From JBFJVD01 sp041624375 (GTDB lineage: Bacteria; Chloroflexota; Anaerolineae; Anaerolineales; E44-bin32), in assembly GCA_041624375.1 (NCBI GenBank), contig JBFJVD010000001.1, positions 1-57,619 on the forward strand: DNA of 57,619 bases. Direction: 5' to 3'. Made by a program: the position numbers and the translations under genes. The notes beneath the pieces were generated by a model, which saw only the letters and a program-made list of their open reading frames with translations, did no database searches and was not told the DNA's origin. Positions 31,623-39,479 of the stretch are shown here, piece by piece. The stretch's first letter is position 1, and every line of letters starts with the position of its first letter.

Positions 31623-33868
31623 GGCTGGTCAGGAGTCGGGCTGGGGAGCGGCGCAGCCGGGGTCTCCGTTGGAACCGGTGTCCGGGTGACCCCAATCTGT
31701 GATTCCCACGGATACGGCATGAAAGGCTGGCCGAAGAAATAGATTTCCACGACGCGCCGGAAGATGGGCGCAGCCCAAACGGATCCTTCCCCTTGATTCT
31801 CAACCAGCACAACAACGGCGACATCCGGGCGGTCGGCGCGTGCCTCGAAAGTATACCCGGCGAACCACGCATGGGGTGCGCCGCTCCCAGTCTCTGCCGT
31901 GCCGGTCTTGCCGGCGACGTTAAGGGTGAGCCCGAGGAAGCGGTGGCGCGCCGTCCCGCCTGGCGCCCGCACCACTTGTGTCATCGCTTGCTGGATGGCG
32001 GCGAGGTGCTCGTCGGATACCGGGACCCGTCCCTGCGGCTGGGGAAGGAAGCGCTCCAGGACCTCCCCTTCCGCATTCTGCACCCGATCGACCAGGCGCG
32101 GCTGGAACAGCGTGCCGCCGTTGCCGATGGCGGCTACATAGCGCGCCACTTGAAGCGGCGTCACGGTCAGCGCCGACTGCCCAATGGCAAGCTGAACGGC
32201 ATCGGCCAAGGTCCACTCTTCACCCAGCGCCTGCAGTTTCCACTCGGGAGTGGGCACCTGGCCGCTGGCCTCCTCCACATCGATGCCCGTTGGCTGACCG
32301 AGGCCGAATGCGGTCGACATGTCGGAAAGCGCGTTCGGGAAACCCTGATTGAAGAGATCGAGCCCGATGTGCCAGAAATAGGGATTGCAGGAGCGCTCCA
32401 GCCCTTCCATCAGCGTAATCGTGCCGTGATCGGGGAGACCCGCAGCGACCGTCCAGTCGTAGAGCACGGCGCCACCGCCGAGCTCGCGGAATTCCCCGTT
32501 GCAGGTATAGAGCGAGTCCGGTGTGTACAGCTCTGAGGTCAGCGCAGCGGACATGCTCACCATCTTAAACACGGAGCCAAGTGGATACAGCCCGGAGGTC
32601 GCCCGATTCAGCAGCGGCTGCTGGCGGGTACCGTCAAAGAGGCGGGCAAGGCCCGGGGCGCTGTTCGGATTGCTCGTGTTGAAAAGATTGGGATCAAAGG
32701 CCGGGGATGAGACCAACGCGCGAACTGCGCCGGTGTCACGCTCAAGCACCACGATGGCGCCGCGAAAGCCGCGGATGGCTTCCTGCGCCTGCCGCTGGAG
32801 ATCGCGGTCGATCGTGGTGTAGACCGCGGACGGCGGACCGGCATCGGAGGAGGCCAGTACGCTCAGGATACGCCCGCTCGGGTCGCGCAGGTAAAGCGTG
32901 CCGCCCGGCTGACCCCTCAACTCGGCCTCAAATGCGGATTCCAGGCCGATCTGCCCGACGAATTCATCTCCCTCATAACCGAGGCTCTGATAGACCTCCA
33001 GCGCTTCCTCCGTGATCTGTCCAACATAGCCGACGGCATGGGCGGCCAGTCCACCGGAAAGGTAGTAACGCCCGTTGTAGAAGGACCACTGCACGCCCGA
33101 CAGCTCGGCCAACTGCGCCTCGACAGCCCGGAAACTAAGCAGCGAGACCTCTCCCACAGGCACCGGGGAATCGCTGCCCCGCATGGCTTCATAGCGATCC
33201 CGGATCGCATCCGGACGTTCACCGAGTAGTTCCGATAGCACGGTGAGCATGGTGGCTTCCTGCCCGGCGTCACCGATTTCGTCCGGAACGACCCAAAGCG
33301 CGACCACGTCAGATTGGGCGGCCAGAGCCAGACCCTGGAGGTCGTAGATGTTGGCGCGCGTCGGCGTGACAACATCGAGCAGCAGATCGTTGCCCTCCGC
33401 CAGTTCCGGCAAGATGGTTGCATCGGTCCAGGCGATCCGCCAGCCGCCATCCGCTCGTGTCAGTTCCATAAAGGTCTCGCGGACGATCTCTCCAACCACT
33501 GCACTCTGCAGAAAGATCCGGTAGCGAATCTGAGCCGAGCGGGGCTGCACCAGTGACGAGACGATCTCGAAATCCAGCCCGGTGAAGGCTCCTTGACGCC
33601 AGATGGCCCGGTAGCGATCGGCAAACGTCTCAAACGACAGGGCATCCTGAGTAAGCGGCGTGAGCAGATCGTACATGGCCGGGTAGTCCAATGCAGCCCA
33701 GGCGGTGAGAAAGCGACGAGCCGTGTCTTCGGCGGCGAGGGTGTCTTCGCCCTGGGGAGCGGCGGCGGTCGGGGAAGCGGCGGGGGTCGCGCTGGCGTTT
33801 GTGGGAGCGCCACTGCACGCCGCGATTGCCCATAGACCAAGGAGCAACCAGTACGGAAGTGACCTCAT
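31619..33868 (-). CDS. Class B penicillin-binding protein, lipoprotein-type signal
   Basis: A 749-residue transpeptidase. The N-terminus has a lipobox-like AIAAC (Cys18), then an Ala/Pro/Thr linker. An NTF2-like MecA-N domain (about 45-155), a dimerisation domain and the transpeptidase domain (about 380-720) follow. Active-site motifs are Ser432-x-x-Lys435 (GSVFK), Ser493-Cys-Asn495 and Lys654-Thr-Gly. The C-terminal tail is Pro/Thr-rich. The NTF2-like domain is the arrangement of PBP2a/PBP3-type enzymes with low beta-lactam affinity in Gram-positives. The ATG at 33868 overlaps the maf stop (ATGA). It cross-links peptidoglycan, implying that this bacterium makes some peptidoglycan. Confidence 0.94.
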   Translation of the reverse strand: MRSLPYWLLLGLWAIAACSGAPTNASATPAASPTAAAPQGEDTLAAEDTARRFLTAWAALDYPAMYDLLTPLTQDALSFETFADRYRAIWRQGAFTGLDFEIVSSLVQPRSAQIRYRIFLQSAVVGEIVRETFMELTRADGGWRIAWTDATILPELAEGNDLLLDVVTPTRANIYDLQGLALAAQSDVVALWVVPDEIGDAGQEATMLTVLSELLGERPDAIRDRYEAMRGSDSPVPVGEVSLLSFRAVEAQLAELSGVQWSFYNGRYYLSGGLAAHAVGYVGQITEEALEVYQSLGYEGDEFVGQIGLESAFEAELRGQPGGTLYLRDPSGRILSVLASSDAGPPSAVYTTIDRDLQRQAQEAIRGFRGAIVVLERDTGAVRALVSSPAFDPNLFNTSNPNSAPGLARLFDGTRQQPLLNRATSGLYPLGSVFKMVSMSAALTSELYTPDSLYTCNGEFRELGGGAVLYDWTVAAGLPDHGTITLMEGLERSCNPYFWHIGLDLFNQGFPNALSDMSTAFGLGQPTGIDVEEASGQVPTPEWKLQALGEEWTLADAVQLAIGQSALTVTPLQVARYVAAIGNGGTLFQPRLVDRVQNAEGEVLERFLPQPQGRVPVSDEHLAAIQQAMTQVVRAPGGTARHRFLGLTLNVAGKTGTAETGSGAPHAWFAGYTFEARADRPDVAVVVLVENQGEGSVWAAPIFRRVVEIYFFGQPFMPYPWESQIGVTRTPVPTETPAAPLPSPTPDQP

Positions 33869-34542
33869 CCATCGATCCCAAGCAATTTCGGGATCACGCA
33901 GCTGCAGTTGCCCTCGGAATCCCAGCAACCGGCGGTGACATCTTCTGGGGGTTCGAGGCCGCAGGATCGAAGCGCTGCCAACGTGCGACAGAGCGGCAGG
34001 CCCATCACATTGGCAAAGCAGCCGTCGATTCCGTCCCGCGCCACCGGTCGAAACGCATCATCCTGGATCCCATAGGCGCCCGCTTTGTCGAGCGGGCTGC
34101 CGCTGGCCACATAGCCCAGCACCTCTTCACGACGATAGTCCCGCATACGGACACGCGTCTCACAGAGGTCGATGATCTCTTGACCTCGTCTGGAGTCCAC
34201 CACGGCCAGGGCAGTCACCACGCAATGTATTCGCCCACGCAGTTGTAGCAGCATCTCGACCGCCTCCCCTGCGTCTACAGGTTTGCCGAGCACCGTCTCG
34301 TCGTGCATGACGATCGTATCGGCGGCGAGGAGGATCCCCTGGCTTCCGGCGTCAGCGACGGCCCGCGCCTTGGTGCGCGCCAGTCGGCGCGCCAGATCGT
34401 GTGGGGCTTCACCCACCTGCTGCGTTTCGTCGACTTCAGCGGGGATGATGGTAGGGGTGAGACCGGCCAGCGAGAGCAACTGCTGCCTGCGCGGCGAGGC
34501 CGAGGCCAGAATCAGCAACGGGGGGGTTGAGTCCGCTTTCAT
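33865..34542 (-). CDS. maf: Maf-family nucleoside triphosphate pyrophosphatase
   Basis: A 225-residue Maf/YhdE-type house-cleaning pyrophosphatase that hydrolyses non-canonical or methylated nucleotides. Motifs are LILASASPRRQQLL near the N-terminus, DTIVMHDETVLGKP, and DKAGAYGIQD. The ATG at 34542 places the ASPRR motif at the standard distance from the start. An in-frame ATG at 34587 would add 15 residues, but it lies only three bases after a TATGTT that may be the -10. The final 40 residues (CSCVIPKLLGIDG) extend beyond the usual end. It overlaps the PBP gene. Confidence 0.9.
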   Translation of the reverse strand: MKADSTPPLLILASASPRRQQLLSLAGLTPTIIPAEVDETQQVGEAPHDLARRLARTKARAVADAGSQGILLAADTIVMHDETVLGKPVDAGEAVEMLLQLRGRIHCVVTALAVVDSRRGQEIIDLCETRVRMRDYRREEVLGYVASGSPLDKAGAYGIQDDAFRPVARDGIDGCFANVMGLPLCRTLAALRSCGLEPPEDVTAGCWDSEGNCSCVIPKLLGIDG

Positions 34543-34633
34543 CACGGTCCAGAGGCCATCCCTCAAGGTCGGCTCCAAATTCAGCATTTTAACATACGTG
34601 CCCGCTCCGGACCTGCGATGAGATCCCAGGTGG

Positions 34634-34639
34634 TAGAAT
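34634..34639 (+). promoter_or_regulatory. -10 element seven bases before rarA start (leaderless)
   Basis: TAGAAT lies seven bases before the ATG at 34647. The predicted start point is one base before the ATG. No -35 of standard form is seen. Confidence 0.6.
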
Positions 34640-34646
34640 GGCGCCG

Positions 34647-36074
34647 ATGGACCTCTTCGACTATGCCCTGGAAAAGCGGCTGGCGCGCGAAGCGCCGCTG
34701 GCGGCCCGGATGCGGCCGCGCAGCCTGGCCGAATTTATCGGCCAGCGCGAGATCGTCGGGGAAGGACGGCTGCTCCGGCGGGCCATCGAAGCCGACCGCC
34801 TGTTCTCCTCCATTCTGCTATGGGGACCCCCCGGAACGGGGAAAACCACCCTGGCGATGATTATCGCCAACACCACCCGGTCCTATTTCGAGACCATTTC
34901 TGCTGTCCTGGCCGGAAAGCCGCAGCTCCGGCAGGTGATTGACGCTGCCCGTGAGCGGCGCAAGCTCAGTGGCCAGCGGACGATCCTCTTCGTCGACGAG
35001 GTCCACCGCTGGAACAAGGCGCAGCAGGATGCGCTGCTGCCGCATGTCGAGGATGGGACGATCACCTTAATCGGCGCCACCACCGAGAACCCATACTTCG
35101 AAGTCATCGGCGCGCTCGTTTCCCGCTCGCGCATCTTTCAGCTTCGCCCGCTGGAGGATGATGATGTTCGCCAGATCCTGCAGGCGGCGCTCGAGGACCG
35201 TGAGCGAGGCTTTGGCGATCGCCAGATCCGCATCGATGCGCAAGCGCTCGACCATCTGGTTCAGGTGGCGGGCGGCGACGCCCGCAACGCACTCAATGCA
35301 CTCGAGCTGGCTGTGGAGTCGACCGCACCCGGTCAAGCCGGCGCCATCGAGATCAGCCTTGAAGTCGCGCAGGAATCGATCCAGCGTCGCGCTGTGCTCT
35401 ACGACAAAGACGGGGACGCCCACTACGACACGATCTCCGCGTTTATCAAGTCGGTGCGGGGTTCCGACCCCGACGCCGCCCTCTACTGGCTGGCCAAAAT
35501 GCTTTATGCCGGAGAGTCGCCGCGCTTCATCCTGCGCCGGTTGCTCATCCTGGCCAGCGAAGATATCGGGCTGGCCGACCCGACGGGCCTGGTGGTCACA
35601 TCCGCAGCTGCACAGGCCTTTGAGTTCGTCGGTTTGCCGGAAGGCATCTACCCCATTGTCGAGGCCACACTCTACCTGTCCACTGCGCCGAAATCCAACA
35701 CGGCAGGCGCCTACTTCAAGGCTTACAAGCAGATTGAGGAAGAGGGTGTGGGCGAAGTGCCCGACCATTTGAAGGATGCCAATCGCGACGCCGCCGCGCT
35801 CGGCCACGGTGAGGGTTACCAGTATCCGCACACGGAGGAAGGCCACCACATCGGTCAGCAGTACCTCCCCAGCTCGGTGCTTGGAACACATTTCTACCGC
35901 CCCTCCGACCAGGGGTATGAGACTGCAGTGACGGAACGACTTGAGCGCTGGCGCCGGGCCCAGCGGGCCGCACTGGGAATCGAAACCTCGACCGAGTTGC
36001 CAGATCTACCGGAAGGGGAGATCCAGCGCATCCGCGGTCTGCATGGACGCCTCGGCGGCGACCGCGCCACCTGA
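34647..36074 (+). CDS. rarA: RarA/MgsA-family AAA+ ATPase
   Basis: A 475-residue replication-recombination ATPase. Features are the N-terminal RMRPRSLAEFIGQ, Walker A GPPGTGKTT, Walker B FVDEVHRWNKAQQD, the sensor region ATTENPYFEV, and the tetramerisation C-terminus with SEDIGLADP and STAPKSN. It acts at stalled replication forks with SSB. The ATG at 34647 was chosen over a GTG at 34638 because it follows the -10 element at leaderless spacing; no Shine-Dalgarno is present for either. It is divergent from maf and lies 16 bases before the histidine phosphatase gene. Confidence 0.96.
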   Translation: MDLFDYALEKRLAREAPLAARMRPRSLAEFIGQREIVGEGRLLRRAIEADRLFSSILLWGPPGTGKTTLAMIIANTTRSYFETISAVLAGKPQLRQVIDAARERRKLSGQRTILFVDEVHRWNKAQQDALLPHVEDGTITLIGATTENPYFEVIGALVSRSRIFQLRPLEDDDVRQILQAALEDRERGFGDRQIRIDAQALDHLVQVAGGDARNALNALELAVESTAPGQAGAIEISLEVAQESIQRRAVLYDKDGDAHYDTISAFIKSVRGSDPDAALYWLAKMLYAGESPRFILRRLLILASEDIGLADPTGLVVTSAAAQAFEFVGLPEGIYPIVEATLYLSTAPKSNTAGAYFKAYKQIEEEGVGEVPDHLKDANRDAAALGHGEGYQYPHTEEGHHIGQQYLPSSVLGTHFYRPSDQGYETAVTERLERWRRAQRAALGIETSTELPDLPEGEIQRIRGLHGRLGGDRAT

Positions 36075-36090
36075 TCATCACCATCGGAAC

Positions 36091-36720
36091 ATGACGACCT
36101 TCTTTCTCATCCGTCACGGCCAGAACGACTTCGTTACCGGGAAGAGCCATCGGCTTGCGGGCTGGCTGCCAGGCGTCCATCTCAACGACGCCGGCCGCGC
36201 GCAGGCAGAAGCGCTCGCTGAACTCCTGAAACCGATCAAACTCAAGGCGGTGTATTCCAGCCCGCTTGACCGAACGATGGAGACCGCCGAGCCCCTCGCT
36301 CGGGCTCAGGGGCTCGAGGTTGTACCGATGGAAGAACTGGGGGAGATACGCTTCGGTACCTGGGAGGGCAAGACCTTGCGGGCGCTGCGCCGACGCAAGC
36401 TCTGGCCGGTCATTCAAAACAGTCCTTCACTGGCGCGATTTCCGGAGGGCGAATCGTTTCCGGAAGCCCAGGCACGCGTGGTGGCGGCCCTCGAATCGCT
36501 GCGCTCCCGCCATCGAAGCAAGTCCGCTGCCGTCGCCTGCGTTTCCCACGCCGATGTCATCAAATTGGCGGTGGCCCACTATCTCGGCCTACCGCTCGAT
36601 CTCTTCCAAAGGCTGGTCATCCTGCCGGCTTCCATCAGCGTGCTGCATATCAGCGATGGCGCCGCCCGACTGATCCGGCTTAACGACGGCCGAGCGACCG
36701 AGGCCCACCCGCGGGGATGA
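36091..36720 (+). CDS. Histidine phosphatase (phosphoglycerate-mutase-like), MSMEG_4193-type trio member
   Basis: A 209-residue histidine phosphatase. The catalytic His9 is in LIRHGQ, with the second His in VSHADVIK (about residue 150), and both Arg-containing motifs are present (SSPLDRTMETA). It is the first of three consecutive genes (with 36788-37315 and 37341-38066) that I recall as a conserved trio of uncharacterised proteins in Actinobacteria and Chloroflexi, where this member is called the MSMEG_4193-family phosphomutase. No Shine-Dalgarno is seen. The substrate is unknown; it may reverse a phosphorylation made by the kinase-like third gene (inference). Confidence 0.9.
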   Translation: MTTFFLIRHGQNDFVTGKSHRLAGWLPGVHLNDAGRAQAEALAELLKPIKLKAVYSSPLDRTMETAEPLARAQGLEVVPMEELGEIRFGTWEGKTLRALRRRKLWPVIQNSPSLARFPEGESFPEAQARVVAALESLRSRHRSKSAAVACVSHADVIKLAVAHYLGLPLDLFQRLVILPASISVLHISDGAARLIRLNDGRATEAHPRG

Positions 36721-36787
36721 TATACTCTTTATCATCGGGCGCCGGCGCAATGCGCGGCGCACCGCGAGCCGGAATCGGGAGCTCTGG

Positions 36788-37315
36788 ATGCCCGCCATGG
36801 AATATGACCTGCGGCCGGTCGATAGGATCACGACCGGCGCCATTGGTCCCCCAGGGAAACGCGTCTTCTATCTTCAGGCCCGCAAGGAAGATCAGCTTGT
36901 CACGCTGATCGTCGAGAAGGCTCAGGTGCAATCCTTGGCGATCGGCCTCGAGCAATTCCTTGCCGACCTGAACGAGCGGTTTCCCGAGCTCGATGATTCC
37001 GAGGCCGCCTACGAAGAACGCCAGATGGAACTCGAGCAGCCGATCGACCCGGCATTTCGCGTCGGGCAGCTCGGGCTCGGTTATGACGAGGACTCCGATC
37101 TCATGGTCCTCGTCGCCCGGGAAATCCAATTTGAAGGTGCCGATCCGGAAGAGGCTTCTGTCGCACGCTTCTGGTCGACCCGCGCCCAGATTCGTGCGAT
37201 GACCCAGTGGGGTCTTGAAATTGCCAGTCGCGGCCGCGAGATCTGCGGCAACTGCGGCCAGCCGATCGACCCTGAAGGCCACTTCTGCCCCAAACGAAAC
37301 GGCCACCAAAACTGA
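36788..37315 (+). CDS. DUF3090-family protein (trio member)
   Basis: A 175-residue protein of the DUF3090 type. The N-terminal YDLRPVDRITTGAIGPPGKR and RVFYLQARKEDQLVTLIVEK stretches are characteristic, and it ends in a small zinc-ribbon-like motif, CGNCGQP...HFCPKRNGH. GGGAG lies six bases before ATG 36788; ATG 36797 is possible. A TATACT -10 lies at 36721-36726. It sits between the histidine phosphatase and the SCO1664-like gene, 25 bases from the latter. The family has no known function. The acidic middle region (DLNERFPELDDSEAAYEE) suggests a protein-binding role. Confidence 0.9.
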   Translation: MPAMEYDLRPVDRITTGAIGPPGKRVFYLQARKEDQLVTLIVEKAQVQSLAIGLEQFLADLNERFPELDDSEAAYEERQMELEQPIDPAFRVGQLGLGYDEDSDLMVLVAREIQFEGADPEEASVARFWSTRAQIRAMTQWGLEIASRGREICGNCGQPIDPEGHFCPKRNGHQN

Positions 37316-37340
37316 ACCTTGCGGCCGGTTCCAGATTCCT

Positions 37341-38066
37341 ATGACGCAAGACAACTTCTCCCATATCCTGGACCTGCTCGCGCACGGCGAGCTGGAAGTC
37401 ACAGACCAATTCATATGGGGATCAAACTACACCTACCGGGCGACTGTCCAGCGCGGCGATGAAACGCTGGTTGCGGTCTACAAGCCTTCGCGCGGCGAGC
37501 GCCCGCTGTGGGACTTCCCCGACGGCACCCTCGCCAAGCGCGAGGTGGCGGCCTACCAGACCAGCGAGGCGCTTGGTTGGGCACTGGTCCCGCCGACGGT
37601 GCTGCGCGAGGATGGTCCGGCTGGATCCGGCTCGCTCCAACTCTACGTCGAAACCGATCCCGAGCTTCACTACTTCTCGATGACGGATGAAGATCGGACC
37701 CGGCTGCGACCCGCCGCCGTCTTCGATCTGCTCGTCAACAACGCCGACCGCAAAGGTGGACATGTCCTGCTCGATTCGCAGGATCACCTGTGGCTGATTG
37801 ACCACGGCGTCTGCTTCCACCACCAGCCCAAGCTGCGGACGGTCATCTGGGATTTCGCCGGCGAGCCAGTTCCGGAGCCGCTGCTGGAGAGCGTTGAACG
37901 CTTCCACAGGAAGCTGAGAGCCGACTCGGACCTGATCCATTGCTTCGAGATGCTGCTTCTGCCGCAGGAACTGCGCGCCCTTCGGAGTCGGGCGCAGGCC
38001 ATGCTCCAGAGCCGAAGCTTCCCGCATCCCGGACCGGGCCGGCCGTACCCGTGGCCACTGGTCTGA
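37341..38066 (+). CDS. SCO1664-family protein with PI3/PI4-kinase-like fold (trio member)
   Basis: A 241-residue protein. Lys48 in VAVYKP is a likely ATP-binding lysine. The catalytic loop reads LLVNNADRKGGH (Asp136), and the metal-binding motif is Asp154 in LWLIDHGVCFH. This kinase-like fold is distantly related to phosphatidylinositol 3/4-kinases and HipA-type kinases. Together with the adjacent DUF3090 and histidine-phosphatase genes it suggests a phosphorylation/dephosphorylation pair acting on an unknown small molecule or protein. No strong Shine-Dalgarno precedes the ATG, so coupling to the upstream gene is likely. Confidence 0.9.
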   Translation: MTQDNFSHILDLLAHGELEVTDQFIWGSNYTYRATVQRGDETLVAVYKPSRGERPLWDFPDGTLAKREVAAYQTSEALGWALVPPTVLREDGPAGSGSLQLYVETDPELHYFSMTDEDRTRLRPAAVFDLLVNNADRKGGHVLLDSQDHLWLIDHGVCFHHQPKLRTVIWDFAGEPVPEPLLESVERFHRKLRADSDLIHCFEMLLLPQELRALRSRAQAMLQSRSFPHPGPGRPYPWPLV

Positions 38067-38085
38067 TCTCCTCCCCCGATCTCCG

Positions 38086-39120
38086 ATGAAGACTGTCCGA
38101 ATCGTGCTCGTGGGCTTTGGCAGTGTAGGCCAGGCGCTCGGCAGGCTTCTTTTAAGCAAGCGTGACCAGCTCGAAATGGCAGAGGGCATCGCCTGGAGGG
38201 TTGTGGCAATCGCCACCGGCCGCCATGGCCGGGCCGTGGATCCCGAGGGGATCGACCTGAATCAAGCGCTCAGCCTGATCTCGTCCGCTGAGTCGCTGGA
38301 AGTGCTCTCGCGCCGGCCGGCCCCGTCGAACGTGGTGGCATTGATCCGATCGCTGAAAGCGGACGTTCTGTTCGATAACACCCCCGTCGACTATCAGACA
38401 GGCCAGCCCGCCATTCTCCATCTGCAAACCGCGCTGGAATCCGGCATGCACGCCATTACAGCCAACAAGGGTCCCGTCGTGCACGCGTATCGGGAGTTGA
38501 CTGCGCTCGCCACGAACCAGGGCCGGCGCTTCTTGTTTGAATCCACGGTGATGGATGGCGCCCCGATCTTCTCTCTCTGGCGGGAGTCGCTTCCTGCGGC
38601 CTCGCTTCTTGCGCTGCGCGGCGTGCTGAACTCCACGACGAACTTGATCCTGACGGAGATGGAATCGGGCGCCAGTTTCGCCGAGGCCTTGGCGCGTGCA
38701 CAGGCGATCGGGATCGCCGAAACCGATCCGCGCGGGGACATCGAAGGTTGGGACGCTGCGGTCAAAGTGGCCGCCCTGGTCACCGTGCTGATGGACACAC
38801 CGCTCAAGCCGATGTCCGTTGTGCGCAGGGGCATTGAAAACCTCACCTCCGAAGATATCGCCGCCGCACGGCGAGCGGGACGGCGCTGGAAATTGATCTG
38901 CCGCGCCGAGCGACGGGGCGACAACGTATTCGCCTCGGTTGAACCCGAGCAGGTCGAGCCGGCGGACCCCCTGTACCATGTTTCAGGCACCTCCTCAGCG
39001 GTGACCTTCCACACCGACGTTCTCGGCCCATTGACCATCCATGAGGATGACCCGGGGCCGGAGACGACCGCCTACGGCCTGCTGGCGGACATGCTGTACG
39101 CGCTGCGGAGCTCCGGCTGA
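38086..39120 (+). CDS. hom: Homoserine dehydrogenase, short form without ACT domain
   Basis: A 344-residue enzyme that reduces aspartate semialdehyde to homoserine on the way to threonine and methionine. The NAD(P) motif is LVGFGSVGQ (8-16). The catalytic domain carries ANKGPVV, the GVLNSTTNLILTEM stretch and AETDPRGDIEGWDAAVK. Usual full-length bacterial enzymes add a C-terminal ACT domain for threonine feedback. That domain is absent here, so this form may not be feedback-regulated. It follows the trio by 19 bases on the same strand. A second homoserine dehydrogenase elsewhere would be possible. Confidence 0.93.
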   Translation: MKTVRIVLVGFGSVGQALGRLLLSKRDQLEMAEGIAWRVVAIATGRHGRAVDPEGIDLNQALSLISSAESLEVLSRRPAPSNVVALIRSLKADVLFDNTPVDYQTGQPAILHLQTALESGMHAITANKGPVVHAYRELTALATNQGRRFLFESTVMDGAPIFSLWRESLPAASLLALRGVLNSTTNLILTEMESGASFAEALARAQAIGIAETDPRGDIEGWDAAVKVAALVTVLMDTPLKPMSVVRRGIENLTSEDIAAARRAGRRWKLICRAERRGDNVFASVEPEQVEPADPLYHVSGTSSAVTFHTDVLGPLTIHEDDPGPETTAYGLLADMLYALRSSG

Positions 39121-39178
39121 AGCCCTCGGGCTGACCGGCACGCGGGCCCGCCCCGACCTTAAAGAATTGTCCGGGACC

Positions 39179-39207
39179 TTGACCATCCCCGGCTTACGGT
39201 GTATTCT
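39179..39207 (+). promoter_or_regulatory. Promoter of the ABC operon leader
   Basis: TTGACC (39179-39184), a 17-base spacer and TATTCT (39202-39207). The predicted start near 39214 gives a leader of about 266 bases before the ATPase gene. A second TTGACA at 39229 lacks a -10. Confidence 0.5.
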
Positions 39208-39254
39208 GGTTCGGCACGCTTGGAACCCTTGACAACGGAGCGAGGCGCATCCGC

Positions 39255-39356
39255 ATGATGACCAATTCTTGCATCGCTCAGAAGGTGGCACGACGCCGCA
39301 TCCCGCTGGGAAGTGGCTTCGGAGTGCCTTCTCGGAGTGCGCCTACCGGCAGCTAG
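39255..39356 (+). CDS. Candidate 33-residue leader peptide
   Basis: A short frame of ATG-ATG-ACC and onward, ending in TAG at 39354, lies between the leader promoter and the first terminator. It encodes a Ser/Arg-rich peptide starting MMTNSCIAQK. GGAGCGAGG precedes it at a loose distance. Its stop codon falls inside a possible hairpin that competes with the first terminator, the layout of a translation-dependent attenuator. It could equally be a chance ORF. Confidence 0.3.
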   Translation: MMTNSCIAQKVARRRIPLGSGFGVPSRSAPTGS

Positions 39357-39359
39357 TTC

Positions 39360-39371
39360 GAACGTTTGTTC
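39360..39371. promoter_or_regulatory. GAAC-N4-GTTC palindrome (LexA-box-like)
   Basis: GAACGTTTGTTC matches the box in the lexA promoter at all fixed positions. It lies about 146 bases downstream of the predicted leader start, not overlapping a promoter. With eight fixed bases, about one chance match per window of this size is expected. It may instead be the inner stem of an RNA hairpin. Confidence 0.35.
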
Positions 39372-39377
39372 TTCCTG

Positions 39378-39411
39378 CCGCGGGCGTCTCCAGCGCCCGC
39401 GGTTTTGTTTT
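39378..39411 (+). terminator. Strong terminator 1 in ABC operon leader
   Basis: Nine-base arms CCGCGGGCG (39378-39386) and CGCCCGCGG (39394-39402) with a 7-base loop are followed by TTTTGTTTT. It lies upstream of, not after, the ATPase gene on the same strand. Confidence 0.8.
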
Positions 39412-39426
39412 CGGTGTGTGTTGTGA

Positions 39427-39458
39427 CGCCGGCCGCGGGACCCGCGCCCGGCGCTTTT
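39427..39458 (+). terminator. Terminator 2 in ABC operon leader
   Basis: A 27-base near-perfect GC-rich inverted repeat (39427-39453, one mismatch) is followed by CTTTTG. Only 21 bases later the ATPase ATG begins, so the two hairpins together look like an attenuator. Confidence 0.6.
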
Positions 39459-39479
39459 GTTATCGAAGAAGGTGAAGAA

